The translations under genes and the position numbers were made by a program. Source: Incurvaria masculella (Eukaryota; Arthropoda; Insecta; Lepidoptera; Incurvariidae). Taken from it: a DNA stretch of 64,000 nt. The stretch is taken from contig OX335655.1 of assembly GCA_946894095.1 (NCBI GenBank), forward strand, positions 15,004,001-15,068,000, given 5' to 3'. Of the stretch, positions 53,795 to 64,000 are shown piece by piece (the stretch's first letter is position 1; each line of letters starts with the position of its first letter). The notes beneath the pieces were generated by a model. That model saw nothing but the letters and a program-made list of their open reading frames with translations, was not told the origin of the DNA and made no database searches.

Positions 53795-56700
53795 GTGCGT
53801 ACCTGCCTGTGTTGGTGATGTGTTTTCTTTGTAGTACGTGGGGTGGTGCATGCTGCGTTGCCTAGAATTCCTAGAATATCCGGGAGAGGATGGCGCTGCA
53901 TCGATCCGCCCGGAACGCGTGGGTGTAGCGAACAAAGACATTTTCCAGAATACCTCCTGATTACGAAACGCCGGATAAAGCCGATATCGAAAAAGCCGAA
54001 AACTGCAATAATGAAAGCATTAGAGGCAATACGTTTTCCAGATAAGACATATGTACATGTTGCCATTCAGTTGTTTATTGACCTAAAAGTCAGCTGATTT
54101 CCGTCATTACAATTTACAATCTCTTTGTTCTTAAACAAAAAATAAATATTATAGCAAAAGAAATGTTTGGAAGACTTAGGTTTGCTTAGATTATACAAAA
54201 TGGATATTTTTAGACCTACACAAATATATATATAAACTGTATATGTACACAAACATACGTACATTCTAAAATACCTACTTTTCATCATGGAGGTGAAGTA
54301 GTTCTTGACCTCTATGCATTCCATGCATTGATGTTTGATTTCATAATTATTTCATAAGGAGGCCTTTATTCTCATTTCATGTCCTGTTCCATCGATGAAT
54401 ACTAATAATTGACTCTGAGAGGTCTAATGAATGGCTCCCATGTTTCATTAATTTGGTACAGTCTGGAAACACTAAATTCCTTACAATAACTTAACTATGC
54501 CCACCATATTATAATAAATTCAACACAGATATGGTCATTCTATTGACGATTTATACAGCTTCATTATGGCTGCATCTAATGTCATTGTTAGCTTGTTAAT
54601 CTTTCACTCAATGCCGTCACTCTGATTTTTTTTTCTATCACCTCTATCTCTCTATCAAGCGTACTAACTCGTTTCACACGTTCCTCAAATCAAATATCAG
54701 TTCCCAAAACTGAAACTCGATTCGCTTACTTTCTTGGCCCGTACATATTAGGTTGGGGAAAAAGTTTCTTCGCATTTTTTAAGAAAATTCAAAACATTTT
54801 TTAATATGGTTTATTTAAATTTAACTAAAGTATGTAGGTACCATTTTGTTCGATAACTTTTTGCCATCTTGTAGGTAGGGACATGATCCCATTGCTATAG
54901 AAATATTGGGACTTCTGATCAATATACCGCGACAAGTGGTTTTGGCAGTCCTCTCGTGATGTTAACCTGACACTGCCTAAAGAATTCTGAAGAGACCTAA
55001 ACAGGTGGAAATCTGAAGGTGCAAGGTCAGGACTATACGGCGGATGCATTAACACCTCCCAGCCAAACTCTCTTAGTTTTTGCTGAGTGGCTAAAGATGT
55101 GTGAGGTCTAGCGTTATCATGATGAAAAACCACACCCCTTCTGTTGATTAATTCCGGCCGCTTTCTCTCAACTTCTTGCTTTAATCTCATCACTTGTTCG
55201 CAGTAGAGTTCAGAATCGATGGTCCTGCCTGGTGGTAACAGCTCATAATGAATAATGCCCTTCCAATCCCACCACACACACAGCATCACCTTGTTGCGAG
55301 TTAACCCGGGTTTCGCCACAGTCTGTGAAGCTTGACCGGCCTTTGACTACGACTTTTTTCGCACGTTCTTGTCGTACGTGATCTACTTTTCATCACCAGT
55401 TATCAGCTTCTTCAAAAATGGTTCGGTTTCATTACGTCGTAATAAAGAATCACAAATGAGTACACGGTTCATTAGGTTTCTTTCAGTGAGCTCGTGAGGT
55501 ACCCAAATATCGAGCTTTTTTGTGTACCCAGTTTTTTTCAAATGCGCCAAAACTGTTTTGTGGTCAATTCCTAGTTCTTCAGCTACGTCGTAACTACTGA
55601 TATGCCGATCTTGCTCCACTTTTTCAAAAATGGCATCCATTTTATCCGTAATAGGGCGACCAGAGCGACGTGCATCTTTGACATCAAAATTTCCGGATTG
55701 AAAACGCTGAAACCAAATTTGTGCTACTCTCACAGACACTGCACTAGGTCCATAAACATCGCAAATTTTTTTCGCGGCTTGCGTTGCATTTTTACCTTTT
55801 TTGTAGTAAAATTTTAAAATGTATCGAATTTCTTCATTAGATTCACTCATTTTGACAGTACGAAAAACAAATGAGAATCACACATTTTCCTAATTTGAAT
55901 TTGGAATTATGTTCTTTAAAATTTAAACTTTCAATGATACCAAAACCAGCCAGATACAAATAGTATAGCCAAAGAGATTTTATTACAAGTTCATACATAC
56001 TATAATGCGAAAAGACTTTTCCCCCGACCTATTATATAACAGAATATTACTTTACAACAATTTTACTAGGACTAACAAGCACGATTTTAAACAGCAGATA
56101 AATGGTTGGCTACTAGCACAAAACTATGAACAGACAGAAAATCTACTCTGTATAGTTAGCTAGTAACGACTATAACGCCAACTATTTTCTACAAGTCCCC
56201 TCCCTTCCCCCACATTACACCACACCGAGGGGTTAGTCACTCGAGCAAAAAGTGTACACCAGATTCCCAGTAGTCAAGATTTCCTTGGGATTTCTAGATT
56301 CCTAAAGATTTCCAAAGACTACCAAAGATAATTGGAGATTCCTAAAGATTTCCAAAGACTCCCAAAGATTCTTGGAGATTCCTAAAGATTTCCAAAGACT
56401 ACCAATGATTCTTGGAGATTCCTAAAGATTTCCAAAGACTCCCAAAGATTCTTGGAGATTCCTAAAGATTTCTAAAGACTCCCAAAGATTCTTGGAGATT
56501 CCTAAAGATTTCCAAAGACTACCAAAGATTCTTGGAGATTCCTAAAGATTTCCAAAGACTCCCAAAGATTCTTAAAGACTCCCAAAGATTTTTAGGGAAT
56601 TACAAATATACTGGGATTTTCTAACATTTCTGAGGACTACCAAAGATTACCTGGATTTTTTAAGGACTACCAACACATTTTTGGTACATTCCAAAGATTT

Positions 56701-59700
56701 CGGGATTTCTAAAGATTCTTAGAGATTCTTAGTGACCACCAACGATTCATAGAGACTTATAATTCAATAGAATATGTATGGTTAAAATCTTTTCAATCTC
56801 GTTTGTCATCTGACTGAATTGCTGACAGCCGGCTGGCCAGCTGGCTGTCCTTTGACTTGACGGCGCACAAAATACCTACAAAAATAAAATTATTGAATCA
56901 AAATCACTGACTAAAAGTCTCCCACCCAATACACAGTAGGTACACGCGGGGTGCGCGTTGCGCGCAGCACGTGTCCGTGACGTCATCGCGGACAGGCGGG
57001 CGGCGCGGCCGCCCGGCGGGGGGCGGCGCGGGCGCGGCGTCCGCGCGAGGCGGCAACGGCGCGGGCGCGGGAGGCGGCAACGGCGCGGCGGGCGGGGCGC
57101 GGGGCGCGATATTCGTTTTGGACATATTCACCCAGGCGGAATCCGGTTAAATTAGATCCCATATTATCTCAGCGATCTTTAGATCAGCGCTGATTTTTTC
57201 TTTTCCTGAGGCATTATACAATACCATTTTTGAAGCCACAGTACATATTTCACATGCTAAATTTCAAGGTGAGGTACTCCGCTCTTTCGAAATCTCTTCA
57301 AATCTCAGCCATCATTAGGTCAGGGTTGATTATTTTTTTGCCTGGGTCGTTATGAAAGGCTATATTTGAAACCTTAGCAAATATTTCACGTAGAAAACTT
57401 CGCGATAAGGTGGGTACTCTTCTTTTTCGAAATCCCTTGCAGTCGTATTCACAGTGAACCTGTAAAAACTTGGTACGAGATTAGCACCGGACTAATCATA
57501 CAAAAACCGGTTTACTTCGACCTTAATACGCGTAGTAAAGTTAGTCCGCCCACTTTATAATACTTTTTAATACTGCTGTTTGTATCTAAAACAATTTTAG
57601 TAACAAAAACAAGATTTCCAGATTCATCGGACACCTTCCGAAGATTGTCTGATATTACAAAGATTTGCAAAAATTCTCAGATTCCTTAGGATTACTCGGG
57701 ATTACATAAGATTTCCGGATTCTTCGGACTCCCGTCAGATTTATCGGACTCCGCCTAAGATTACACGAGATTTTCATGATTTTTTTAGGATTCCCAATGA
57801 TTTCCTTAGGATTCTCAGATTCTTTAGGATTACTCGGGATTACATAAGATTTCCGAGATTCTCCGGACTCCCACCAGATTCCTCAGACTCCCACCAGATT
57901 TCTCGGACTCCCACCTAAGTTTCTCAGATTCTTTAGGATTACTCGGGATTACATAAGATTTCCGAGATTCTCCGGACTCCCACCAGATTCCTCGGACTCC
58001 CACCTAAGATTCTTGAGATTCCTAAACGATTGTACACCAGATTCCCTGAGTGAGTGACCCCTCGCACCACACCACACATCCTATCACCTTACACACATAT
58101 CCCAACATCACACACAATACCTATACACATACACTAACACAAAATCAAAGTGTTTCATAACATCCAAATCACAATTTCGGATCTATGTTCATGTATATGT
58201 TTATTATTTTTTAATGCGCAACCTCTTTCCCTTGATACAGTCAAGCACTAGTTTGGGAAAGAGGGAACATAACTGTTTTTCTACTGTACCTTTATAAAAT
58301 AAAATTTGATTTGATTTGATTGTAAATGTATAGAGGTTAGATAAACAGTCGTAACAAAAACTGACTAACGAAAAGTAGTACCTACTTTGTGAAGTCACTT
58401 TGATACATTCTCTATGGACGAAATATCAAAGTAATGCAAAGTGACAGCAGAAAGTACTAGATAAATAGTCTTAACAAGGCTGAGATAAATAGTCGTAACA
58501 GAAACTAAGACCAACGAAAAGTAGTACTTTGTGACGTCACTGGACATTACTTTAAGATTTCATCCATACAAAATGTGACAAAGAGACGTTTCTGTTAGAA
58601 CTTTTTATCTCAGCCTAAGATTAATGAAAAGTAGTATTTTGTGAGATCACTTTGACACATTTTGTATGAACGAAATCTCAAAGTAATGCAAAGTGAAGTC
58701 ACAAAGCACTACTTTTCGTTCGTCTTGGCTGAGATAATTAGTTGTAACAAAAACTAAGGCTGAGATAAATAGACGTAACAGAAACTAAAGCTAACGAAGA
58801 GTCGTGCTTTCTGACGTTACTTTGACACATTTTATATGGACGAACTCTCAAAGTAATGCAAATTGACGTCACAAAGTGGTACTTTCCGTTAGTCTTAGTT
58901 TATGTTACGACTATTTATCTTAGCCTAAGACTGAGATAAATAGTCGCAACCCAGACTAAGACTAATGAAAAGTAGCACTTTGTGACGTCACTTTGACACA
59001 TTTTGAGATTTAGGCAGAGATAAATAGTTGTAACAAAATCTAAGGCTAACAAAAAGTATCACTTTGTGATGTCACTTTGACACATTTTGAGATTTAGGCA
59101 GAGATAAATAGTTGTAACAAAAACTAAGGCTAACGAAAAGTAGCACTTTGTGACGTCACTTTGACACATTTTGAGATTTAGGCAGAGATAAATGGTTGTA
59201 ACAAAAACTAAGGCTAACGAAAAGTAGCACTTTGTGACGTCACTTTGAAACGTTATGAGATTTAGGCAGAGATAAATAGTTGTAAAAAAACCAAGACTAA
59301 CGAAAAGTAGCACTTTGTGACGTCACTTTGACACATTTTGAGATTTAGGCAGATATAAATAGTTGTAATAAAAACTAAGGCTAACGAAAAGTAGCACTTT
59401 GTGATGTCACTTTGACACATTTTGAGATTTAGGTAGAGATAAATAGTTGTAACAAAAACTAAGGCTAAGGAAAAGTACCACTTTGTGACGTCACTTTGAC
59501 ACGTTTTATATGGACGAAATCTCAAAGTAATGCAAATTGACGTAACGAATTACTTCTCTTTGTTAGTATTAGTTTCTGTTACGACTATTTATCTCAGCTT
59601 CAGTGTAGAAAAGAAATACCTAACTAAACTGCCACCCTGTGTGACGGTGCAGGCGACGTCTTGCCTATGCTTCGCGTGCGGCGCACCCGGCCCGCGGCTG

Positions 59701-62700
59701 CACTCGTGCCTGCACTGCATCTACTTCGGTTGCTACGCTGGTCACATCCAGGAGCACTCGCGCGCGCGCAAGCACTTCCTCTACGTGGACATCGGCCACG
59801 GCACAGTCTACTGCGCGCAGTGCCACGACTACATATACGACCGGGAGCTCACGGAGATCGCAAACCTCAACAGGCGGAAGGAAGCCAAGTTAGTGATGTT
59901 CGCTTGTAGTCGTATTTTTTTTGCATGCTAAGCCCGGCATATGGCGCACGCCAGGACCTGACAAAAAAGGTGCCCAACGGTGTCCATAGCCTTTTGGACT
60001 TTCACAGTGGCTGCGAAAACCATGCCGGCCGGCCAGGTGCTTCTTCACACCATCTTCGAAACACCCCAGGTGTACTTTGAGGGAAAAACTTCAGCAGGGA
60101 GTCGATTCCATAGTTTACCGACCCTCTAGATAAAAGATCTAGACGATAGGTGTTTCCTTATTTTGGGAATTTCGACAATGAATGGGCGCTTTCCTTGCCT
60201 GTTCCGCGTTGTGCGGTGGTAGAAAGGAGACCAAAGGACAGCGTTATGCAGCTCCGAAGAGCACTTTCCATGGTAAAGACGATAGAAAACAGAGAGACCC
60301 TTCAACTCGGACCTCACCTTCAACAGGGTATCTCTTCAGAGATGAAGGGTCTCTAAATTATACTGTGGCTTATAAAGTAGATTCCATCACGACTGTTGAA
60401 ATTAAAAGAGGTAACAAAGGTAGTTTAGATTGCGGTCAAGCATGGATTATGAAGAAAATTAACATTCCATCCAGTCACGTATCTCTTACCTCCTGAGTAT
60501 TCGTAGTTTTCGTGGACTACTTAGATGTATAGAGTTTGATGAGAGCTGCCAAAACTTTAGTTTCGTCTTTATGTCCATAGCATCACAGTATTAAGTTTAA
60601 ATCTACCCCTAAATGAAATATCATGTTATTTCTAATAAATCATACACATGATAGATATCGTAAACACATATCTAATCCATAAAAACAGATATAAGAGGGT
60701 AATAAGGCGCCCTTGAGCACAATAGCTGTGAACTATGCATGGCGAAAAGATAATTATTTGCAAACAATAAATGTTTGTTGCAGCCTGCCAATATTAAATG
60801 AGCTTCCCTCTTGGTGGGAGGGTAGAGGGGGTAGTGGCGCCCACAGGCGGAGGCCCGCACTCCAGAAGGATGAGAAGTGGACTGAGAAGTATGTCACTGA
60901 TTTTGTCAATGTTTATGTTATCGATGTCTGAAGTCATCCAAGCCAAAGAGGAAATTTCGCTAGTTCTGTTGCAAATTTTCCTGGGGTTTTTAAGGGAAAC
61001 GATTGTATCTTGGTATTCAATAACTTCTATAAAATCCAATGTCTATCGCCTGTCGATCTCTATGTCTGTCCGTCCGCTTATTACCTACGGTTTGTAAACA
61101 TATACTTATGCCTCCTTATCTTCATTATTTTAATTCTTAGAATATTAGGAACTGATGTTTTCCTACCCCTTCCAAACAGCTGCTACGTAGAAACCCAATC
61201 CAATATAGTTTTGGGTCTGCACAGCCGTTTGCGAGTGGAGGGGACCGACCAACAGCCATCCCGAGAAATATACTACCACCTCTAAATTATCTGAGGGGAG
61301 AAGTGGCGTAAATATTTTTTTTGTTTATATTTATGTTATATATATTTTTTATGTTTTTCGACAAATTTTAACGTGGCCGGAGCATGACTAACACAATTTA
61401 AAACGATATAAACTGAATATAATATATAATATATATGTAATATAAACAAACCACGCTGGAGGAACGAAGACGTAGAGGCGATCTCATTGAAACATTTAAA
61501 ATTTTATCAGAACTCTATGATGTGGCAGATCTCAAACTTATGTACACAATGAATACCAATGATCACCTACGTGGACACTCACTAAAACTGAACCGAACCT
61601 CAAGCAATTCAAACCCGAGGAAACACTTTATAACCAATCGTGTGGTTGAGTCGTGGAACAGGCTCCCGGAGGAAGTGATTAGTGCCGCTTCAGTGAACAG
61701 CTTTAAAAACAGACTTGACACTTATACAAAAAATCATAAACTTTAGACTTTTTATAGGAATAAAAAAAAACAAGTGCACCCCCAGTTACCAACTCAGATG
61801 TACACGCATCAGCTTTAAGCTGCTAGTGTATCGAGACAATAATAACAATAATAACAATAACAATTCGTTTTTTTTAGCAAATCCGTTCTTGCTTATTCCG
61901 CATTTTCATCAAGTTGCTTGTTGCACGCATGTACAATATAAGTCACCGTCATACATTTTTTCTCAGCATTTCCCCCTGAACAGAGTGTTGGCCTCTGTAT
62001 TGTCGATGCTATAGTTGTAGGTCGGCTTATTTTTTGTATAAATTAACGTAGAAGAAAACCAACCTACTTATAGAAGGTAAATTTGTTTTTTCTTCCAATA
62101 TTTTTCATTTAGAACTACTTAAATTTATTAATTTGAGTTTCAGCGACATCTACATTTGAAGCATTGTAATCAGATTTTGAAAATAATCTGAAAAAGTATT
62201 GGTCGTGACCTTATACTTAAATGTATCATACAGGAGACACTTAAAACACCCAGGTGCTATTTCTGAGCACCGAATTACGATTGAAGCGTTACCTTCGGCA
62301 TAGACATAGGATAGTAGGGAAGACTGCTATCGTTATACAACGTACAAAAAATATGCTTATTTTCGATGTTACTATTTCATTTCTAACCAGCGCCATCTTC
62401 CGTCACTGCTAGAACTAGTTACACTGACATTAAACTAAACTTAATTCAAAATTTTGCATAGGTAGGCGTGATGAAAACATTACATTTTAACTATAAATTG
62501 AGTTATATCAATGTAATAAAAAAATATCATTGATATTAATTCGTTTTTAATTAATGTATTCTAAAGTGTGAATTGCAACGCCCTCTGTGGACATCTATAA
62601 TTTTTTTTATTTATAATATTAGCAAAATTTCCCTACTATAATGTATACATGCCTGCGGCGAAAGGAGGTTGAAAATATGTAGTTTTGTCAACCTGCTTAC

Positions 62701-63560
62701 GCTCAATTATGTTTTAGGTACACATATGCTGTGATTCATACACGTTACTCGTACTTGGCTGAGCCAAAGTATGGCTTCATCCATTACGTTCGTCCATGTC
62801 AAAACTGATCGTCGAAAGACATACTTTGGCTCAGCCAAGTACGTCTAACGTCTATGAATCTCAGCAGTAATGAGTGGCGAGTTAATTGACGGCATCGTTG
62901 CTCTCATTAGGTCACTCGGTCTGAGTACACCGTACTCGGCATGGCTGCCCAACGAGCGGGAGGCGACGGCGCTGCGGCGGCTGCGCAAGCGGCGCCTCAT
63001 CACGCCGCGCACCACCACTGGCCTGCGCGGGCTGCAGAACCTCGGCTCCACCTGCTTCATGAACTGCATAGTGCAGGTGGGCCCGTGCTGGTGACTTCAC
63101 CTTCTCAATGTGGATCTCTTTTCATTTTCACATCCTCTGCCTATAAATATGGATAGCTATTTATGAGGGTCTTTACCCCATCAACTGTGGGCGTTACTGT
63201 TTACATGCTCTAAATTATCAAGTGATTACAAAAATTTCATTAAAATCTGTCAATTTTTCGGGGTAGGGAGCCGTTAGATCAGTTTGGAAGACGATTTCAC
63301 TAGTTTAGTGTAGGTGTTTCACAGTCGACGTGCAAAATTGTGCCTTGGCCAATGGACAAGGAAAGCATTTCTTCAAATTTTCAAATCTCAGAGCCCCGCT
63401 ACATTCACGAAGGTCTTAAAAATGCATTCTAAATTCGCAGACACTAATCCACACCCCACTGCTGCGTGACTACTTTCTCGGCGAGAAGCACAAGTGTAAG
63501 ATCACGTCGGCCGGCGCACCTGGAAAATGTCTCGTCTGCGAGGTCTCCAAGCTTTTCCAG
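53675..63560 (+). CDS. not: USP22/nonstop, ubiquitin carboxyl-terminal hydrolase of the SAGA complex (5' four exons, partial)
   Basis: Exons 53675-53794, 59653-59888, 62911-63076 and 63441-63560 join in phase to 214 codons, all with GT/AG borders. The order is that of USP22: a first zinc ligand pair (Cys6, His8), a ZnF-UBP domain (about residues 41-118), a linker ending [15 protein letters not shown], the catalytic Cys box with Cys167, and [13 protein letters not shown]. With Sgf11, ENY2 and ATXN7 partners, USP22 removes ubiquitin from histone H2B (and H2A) in the nucleus. The catalytic His and Asp and the rest of the USP fold lie beyond the right edge. Intron 1 (5.9 kb) and intron 2 (3.0 kb) are filled with repeats; intron 3 is 364 bp. 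Confidence 0.92.
53795..54747. other. USP22 intron 1, first part
   Basis: Nothing recognised before the mariner copy. Frames at 53843-54097 (plus) and 53734-54066 (minus) are unsupported. Confidence 0.35.
54748..56032 (-). mobile_element. Mariner transposon, defective copy
   Basis: Same termini as the 29.3-kb copy (AGGTTGGGGAAAAAGTTTC; right CCCCCGACCTAT), flanked by TA (54746-54747 and 56033-56034). Differs from the intact copy by scattered substitutions and no indels in the coding part. Lies antisense in USP22 intron 1. Confidence 0.9.
54825..55850 (-). pseudogene. Mariner transposase pseudogene
   Basis: 1026 bp, aligned end to end with the intact gene at 29370-30395. Two TGG codons have become TAG: Trp156 in the TGDEKW motif (55383-55385) and Trp168 (55347-55349). 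Other changes noticed are K48Q, K128N, R166K and L220V. The downstream catalytic Asp residues remain but cannot be reached. Confidence 0.9.
56280..56620 (+). repeat. 40-bp satellite
   Basis: Unit TTGGAGATTCCTAAAGATTT plus CCAAAGACTCCCAAAGATTC, about seven copies with small changes (CTC/CTA alternation at one site), becoming degenerate to 56.75 kb. Confidence 0.9.
56940..57115. other. Very GC-rich core with CRE-like site
   Basis: About 175 bp of dense GGCGCGGGCG-type sequence with many CpGs. TGACGTCA at about 56977 is a perfect CRE/ATF-type palindrome. The minus strand is open as Pro/Ala-rich low complexity (56904-57131), not a convincing protein. Confidence 0.5.
57166..57430 (+). repeat. Diverged ~130-bp tandem duplication
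   Basis: The segment from ATCTCAGCGATCTTTAGATCAG to CTTTCGAAATCTCTT is repeated from ATCTCAGCCATCATTAGGTC to TTTTTCGAAATCCCTT, with many substitutions. Confidence 0.6.
57620..58025 (+). repeat. Second satellite of the block
   Basis: Units such as TTTAGGATTACTCGGGATTA, ACATAAGATTTCCGAGATTC and TCCGGACTCCCACCAGATTC recur in a higher-order pattern of about 115 bp. Its AGATTTCC and GGACTCCCA words resemble the 40-bp satellite on the other side. Confidence 0.75.
58140..58322 (+). repeat. Probable LINE 3' tail
   Basis: Ends in TAAAATAAAATTTGATTTGATTTGATT, a tail type seen also at 10.6 kb. A CCTCTTTCCC / GGGAAAGAGG stem precedes it. Confidence 0.45.
58326..59605. repeat. MITE family E array with 84-bp minisatellite
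   Basis: Several complete or half palindromes of the 34.8-kb MITE (GAGATAAATAGTCGTAAC ends, GTGACGTCACTTTGACAC centre) lie head to tail. From about 59013 to 59520 a half unit is repeated about six times at 83-88-bp spacing. The array ends about 47 bp before the USP22 exon 2 acceptor. Confidence 0.85.
59653..59888 (+). CDS. not: USP22 exon 2 (ZnF-UBP domain)
   Basis: Acceptor GACGGTGCAG, then 78 codons plus two bases, donor GTTAGT at 59889. It carries most zinc ligands: [24 protein letters not shown] and [12 protein letters not shown]. This is the arrangement of USP22 and its yeast homologue Ubp8, where the domain docks the enzyme into the SAGA deubiquitinase module. The donor leaves AA, completed to Lys by the first base of exon 3. 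Confidence 0.92.
59920..60330 (-). pseudogene. Decayed LINE C-terminus (minus)
   Basis: The minus frame 60126-60323 reads [16 protein letters not shown] and later a [12 protein letters not shown] segment, parallel to the 25.7-kb remnant. Upstream pieces are unreadable. Confidence 0.5.
60331..61439. other. USP22 intron 2, no recognised feature
   Basis: Frames of 81-104 codons without domains. A GC-richer stretch near 60800-60880 may be LINE debris, but no motif is secure. Confidence 0.35.
61440..61746 (+). pseudogene. CR1-like LINE ORF2 C-terminal fragment
   Basis: [20 protein letters not shown], then HLRGHSLKL and [14 protein letters not shown]...VNSFKNRLD ending at a stop is the conserved tail of CR1/Jockey-type RT proteins. 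5'-truncated; about 100 codons. Confidence 0.75.
61747..62300. other. USP22 intron 2, no recognised feature
   Basis: Begins with LINE 3' sequence and an (AATAAC)n-like stretch near 61838-61862, then AT-rich sequence. Confidence 0.35.
62301..62643. mobile_element. MITE family H, copy 2
   Basis: ATAGTAGGGAAGACTGCTAT at the left and TTTCCCTACTAT at the right are inverted. The body matches 17.67-18.0 kb (GCGCCATCTTCCGTCACTGC, GTGAATTGCAACGCC). Confidence 0.65.
62727..62867. mobile_element. Palindromic MITE next to USP22 exon 3
   Basis: Outer arms CTGTGATTCATACACGTTA / TAACGTCTATGAATCTCAG and inner GTACTTGGCTGAGCCAAAGT / ACTTTGGCTCAGCCAAGTAC pair. 141 bp. The right end is 43 bp before exon 3. 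Confidence 0.75.
62911..63076 (+). CDS. not: USP22 exon 3 (catalytic Cys box)
   Basis: Acceptor TGCTCTCATTAG, 166 bases, donor CAG/GTGGGC, ending in phase 0. It encodes a basic linker, then [19 protein letters not shown]. Cys167 is the catalytic nucleophile, and Asn162, five residues before it, is the usual oxyanion-hole residue. Most family members have Asn where this protein has Ser166. The acceptor has a short pyrimidine stretch. Confidence 0.92.
63441..63560 (+). CDS. not: USP22 exon 4
   Basis: Acceptor AATTCGCAG and donor CAG/GTCAGA bound exactly 40 codons: [13 protein letters not shown], then GEKHKCK and [11 protein letters not shown]. This follows the Cys box in USP22 and starts the first helical part of the USP fold. 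Phase 0 at both ends; the gene continues to the right. Confidence 0.9.
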
Positions 63561-63904
63561 GTCAGAAAATGTATATAATCCCTCTTTAGAACCAAGCTGT
63601 TGGCGCTCCCTGCCGGTCAAACCTTAACGAACAAGTATTTGCACACAAACTTCAGAAGTAATACATGTACAGTCAGTTGTATCAAATAAATAAGGAGGAA
63701 TGTTGCTCGCAGGTAGAGAGGACTTGGCAATAGGTAAAATGCTCCATCAGTGACAACATTCTTCGGCAAAACTGTGTTCCACGAGGACACATGACTCTTG
63801 GTCGTATTTTCTTATATGTACATTTGGAGCTTGACTAAGTTAGTAGTGACATTAGTTGAAGTTACACGCAGTGCAGGTGTACGGGATTTAACTTATCTAT
63901 AATC
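63561..63904. other. USP22 intron 4, no recognised feature
   Basis: Ordinary intronic sequence up to the SINE. Confidence 0.35.
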
Positions 63905-64000
63905 TATAATTGAACGGCTCGTCGCTTAGTGGTGCAGGGAATTGCCTTGTATTCCAGAGGTTTGAACCACTTTCTTACTCTTTCTGAGGTGGATAAGTGC
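63905..64000 (+). repeat. SINE family B, tRNA-like head (runs off window)
   Basis: Box A TCGCTTAGTGG and box B GGTTTGAACCAC at normal spacing, followed by TTTCTGAGGTGGATAAGTGC, which matches the start of the family B body. Confidence 0.75.

Larger units (their letters stand above)
56226..58065. mobile_element. 1.8-kb inverted-repeat-bounded block of satellites in USP22 intron 1
   Basis: Left end CGAGGGGTTAGTCACTCGAG; right end CTGAGTGAGTGACCCCTCG; together an imperfect terminal inverted repeat of about 20 bp. Inside each end TGTACACCAGATTCCC occurs in direct orientation. The flanks share ACCACACC, a possible 8-bp duplication, weakened because both flanks are (ACC)-rich. Inside are two satellites, a GC-rich core and a duplicated AT-rich segment. 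No transposase frame. Probably a non-autonomous DNA element. Confidence 0.55.

Noticed and set aside
56904..57131. Pro/Ala-rich minus-strand frame in the GC core as a protein exon
   Set aside because: Composition follows from the GC-rich repeat. No splice context or homology recognised.
59013..59520. Regular ~84-bp repeats as a CRISPR array
   Set aside because: Whole units repeat with no unique spacers. They derive from a MITE in an animal genome.
58204..59525. Minus-strand frames with repeated [20 protein letters not shown] strings as a repetitive membrane protein
   Set aside because: They are translations of the MITE-derived minisatellite. No start, splice or conservation support.

Overview
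This window looks like chromosomal DNA from a moth or butterfly. Two conserved animal genes can be read from spliced exons. About half or more of the rest is interspersed repeats of types common in Lepidoptera: a tRNA-derived SINE family, many palindromic MITEs, Tc1/mariner elements, and non-LTR, Penelope-like and Ty3/gypsy retroelements. There is also a short insect-type (TTAGG)n tract. Gene models rest on splice-site logic and family recognition only; no search was run.

Host genes. Two genes sit head to head near the right end. On the minus strand, a two-exon start (52834-52762 and 48670-48597) encodes the N-terminal coiled coil of a cytohesin-type Arf GEF (Drosophila steppke). Its later exons are not recognised, so 1-48.6 kb is probably a very long intron or lies downstream. 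A minus-strand ATG exon at about 37.3 kb with a TATA-like box may be an alternative first exon. On the plus strand, from 53675 to beyond the window, are four exons of the SAGA deubiquitinase USP22 (Drosophila nonstop): start, ZnF-UBP domain, Cys box and the following exon. The 840 bases between the two start codons are a likely shared promoter.

Left part (3.2-16.6 kb). A Ty3/gypsy element has two identical 250-bp LTRs and a CTTC target duplication, so it is young. Its gag-pol frame is split by an 8,335-bp inserted DNA element with about 580-bp terminal inverted repeats and a 3-bp ATT duplication. Each terminal repeat carries three copies of one motif spaced exactly 140 bp apart. The cargo is only dead retroelements: a CR1/Jockey-like RT, a Penelope-like RT, two RTE copies in opposite orientation, one split by another LINE, and a hairpin repeat. 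No transposase was found. It therefore looks like a large non-autonomous element that moved recently.

Middle (16.6-53 kb). This is a repeat field: twelve or more copies of a 0.25-0.3 kb repeat with a (GGAC)n core, about ten SINE copies, several palindromic MITE families, two TTAA-flanked elements, a 1.0-kb TA-flanked element inside a SINE, an intact mariner (29.3-30.6 kb), a duplicated GC-rich segment near 38 kb, and a 31-bp near-perfect hairpin at 42.1 kb.

Right part (53-64 kb). The USP22 introns hold a second mariner copy with two nonsense codons, a 1.8-kb inverted-repeat-bounded block of satellites with a very GC-rich core, a MITE-derived 84-bp minisatellite ending close to the exon 2 acceptor, LINE tails, and a palindromic MITE about 40 bp from the exon 3 acceptor.
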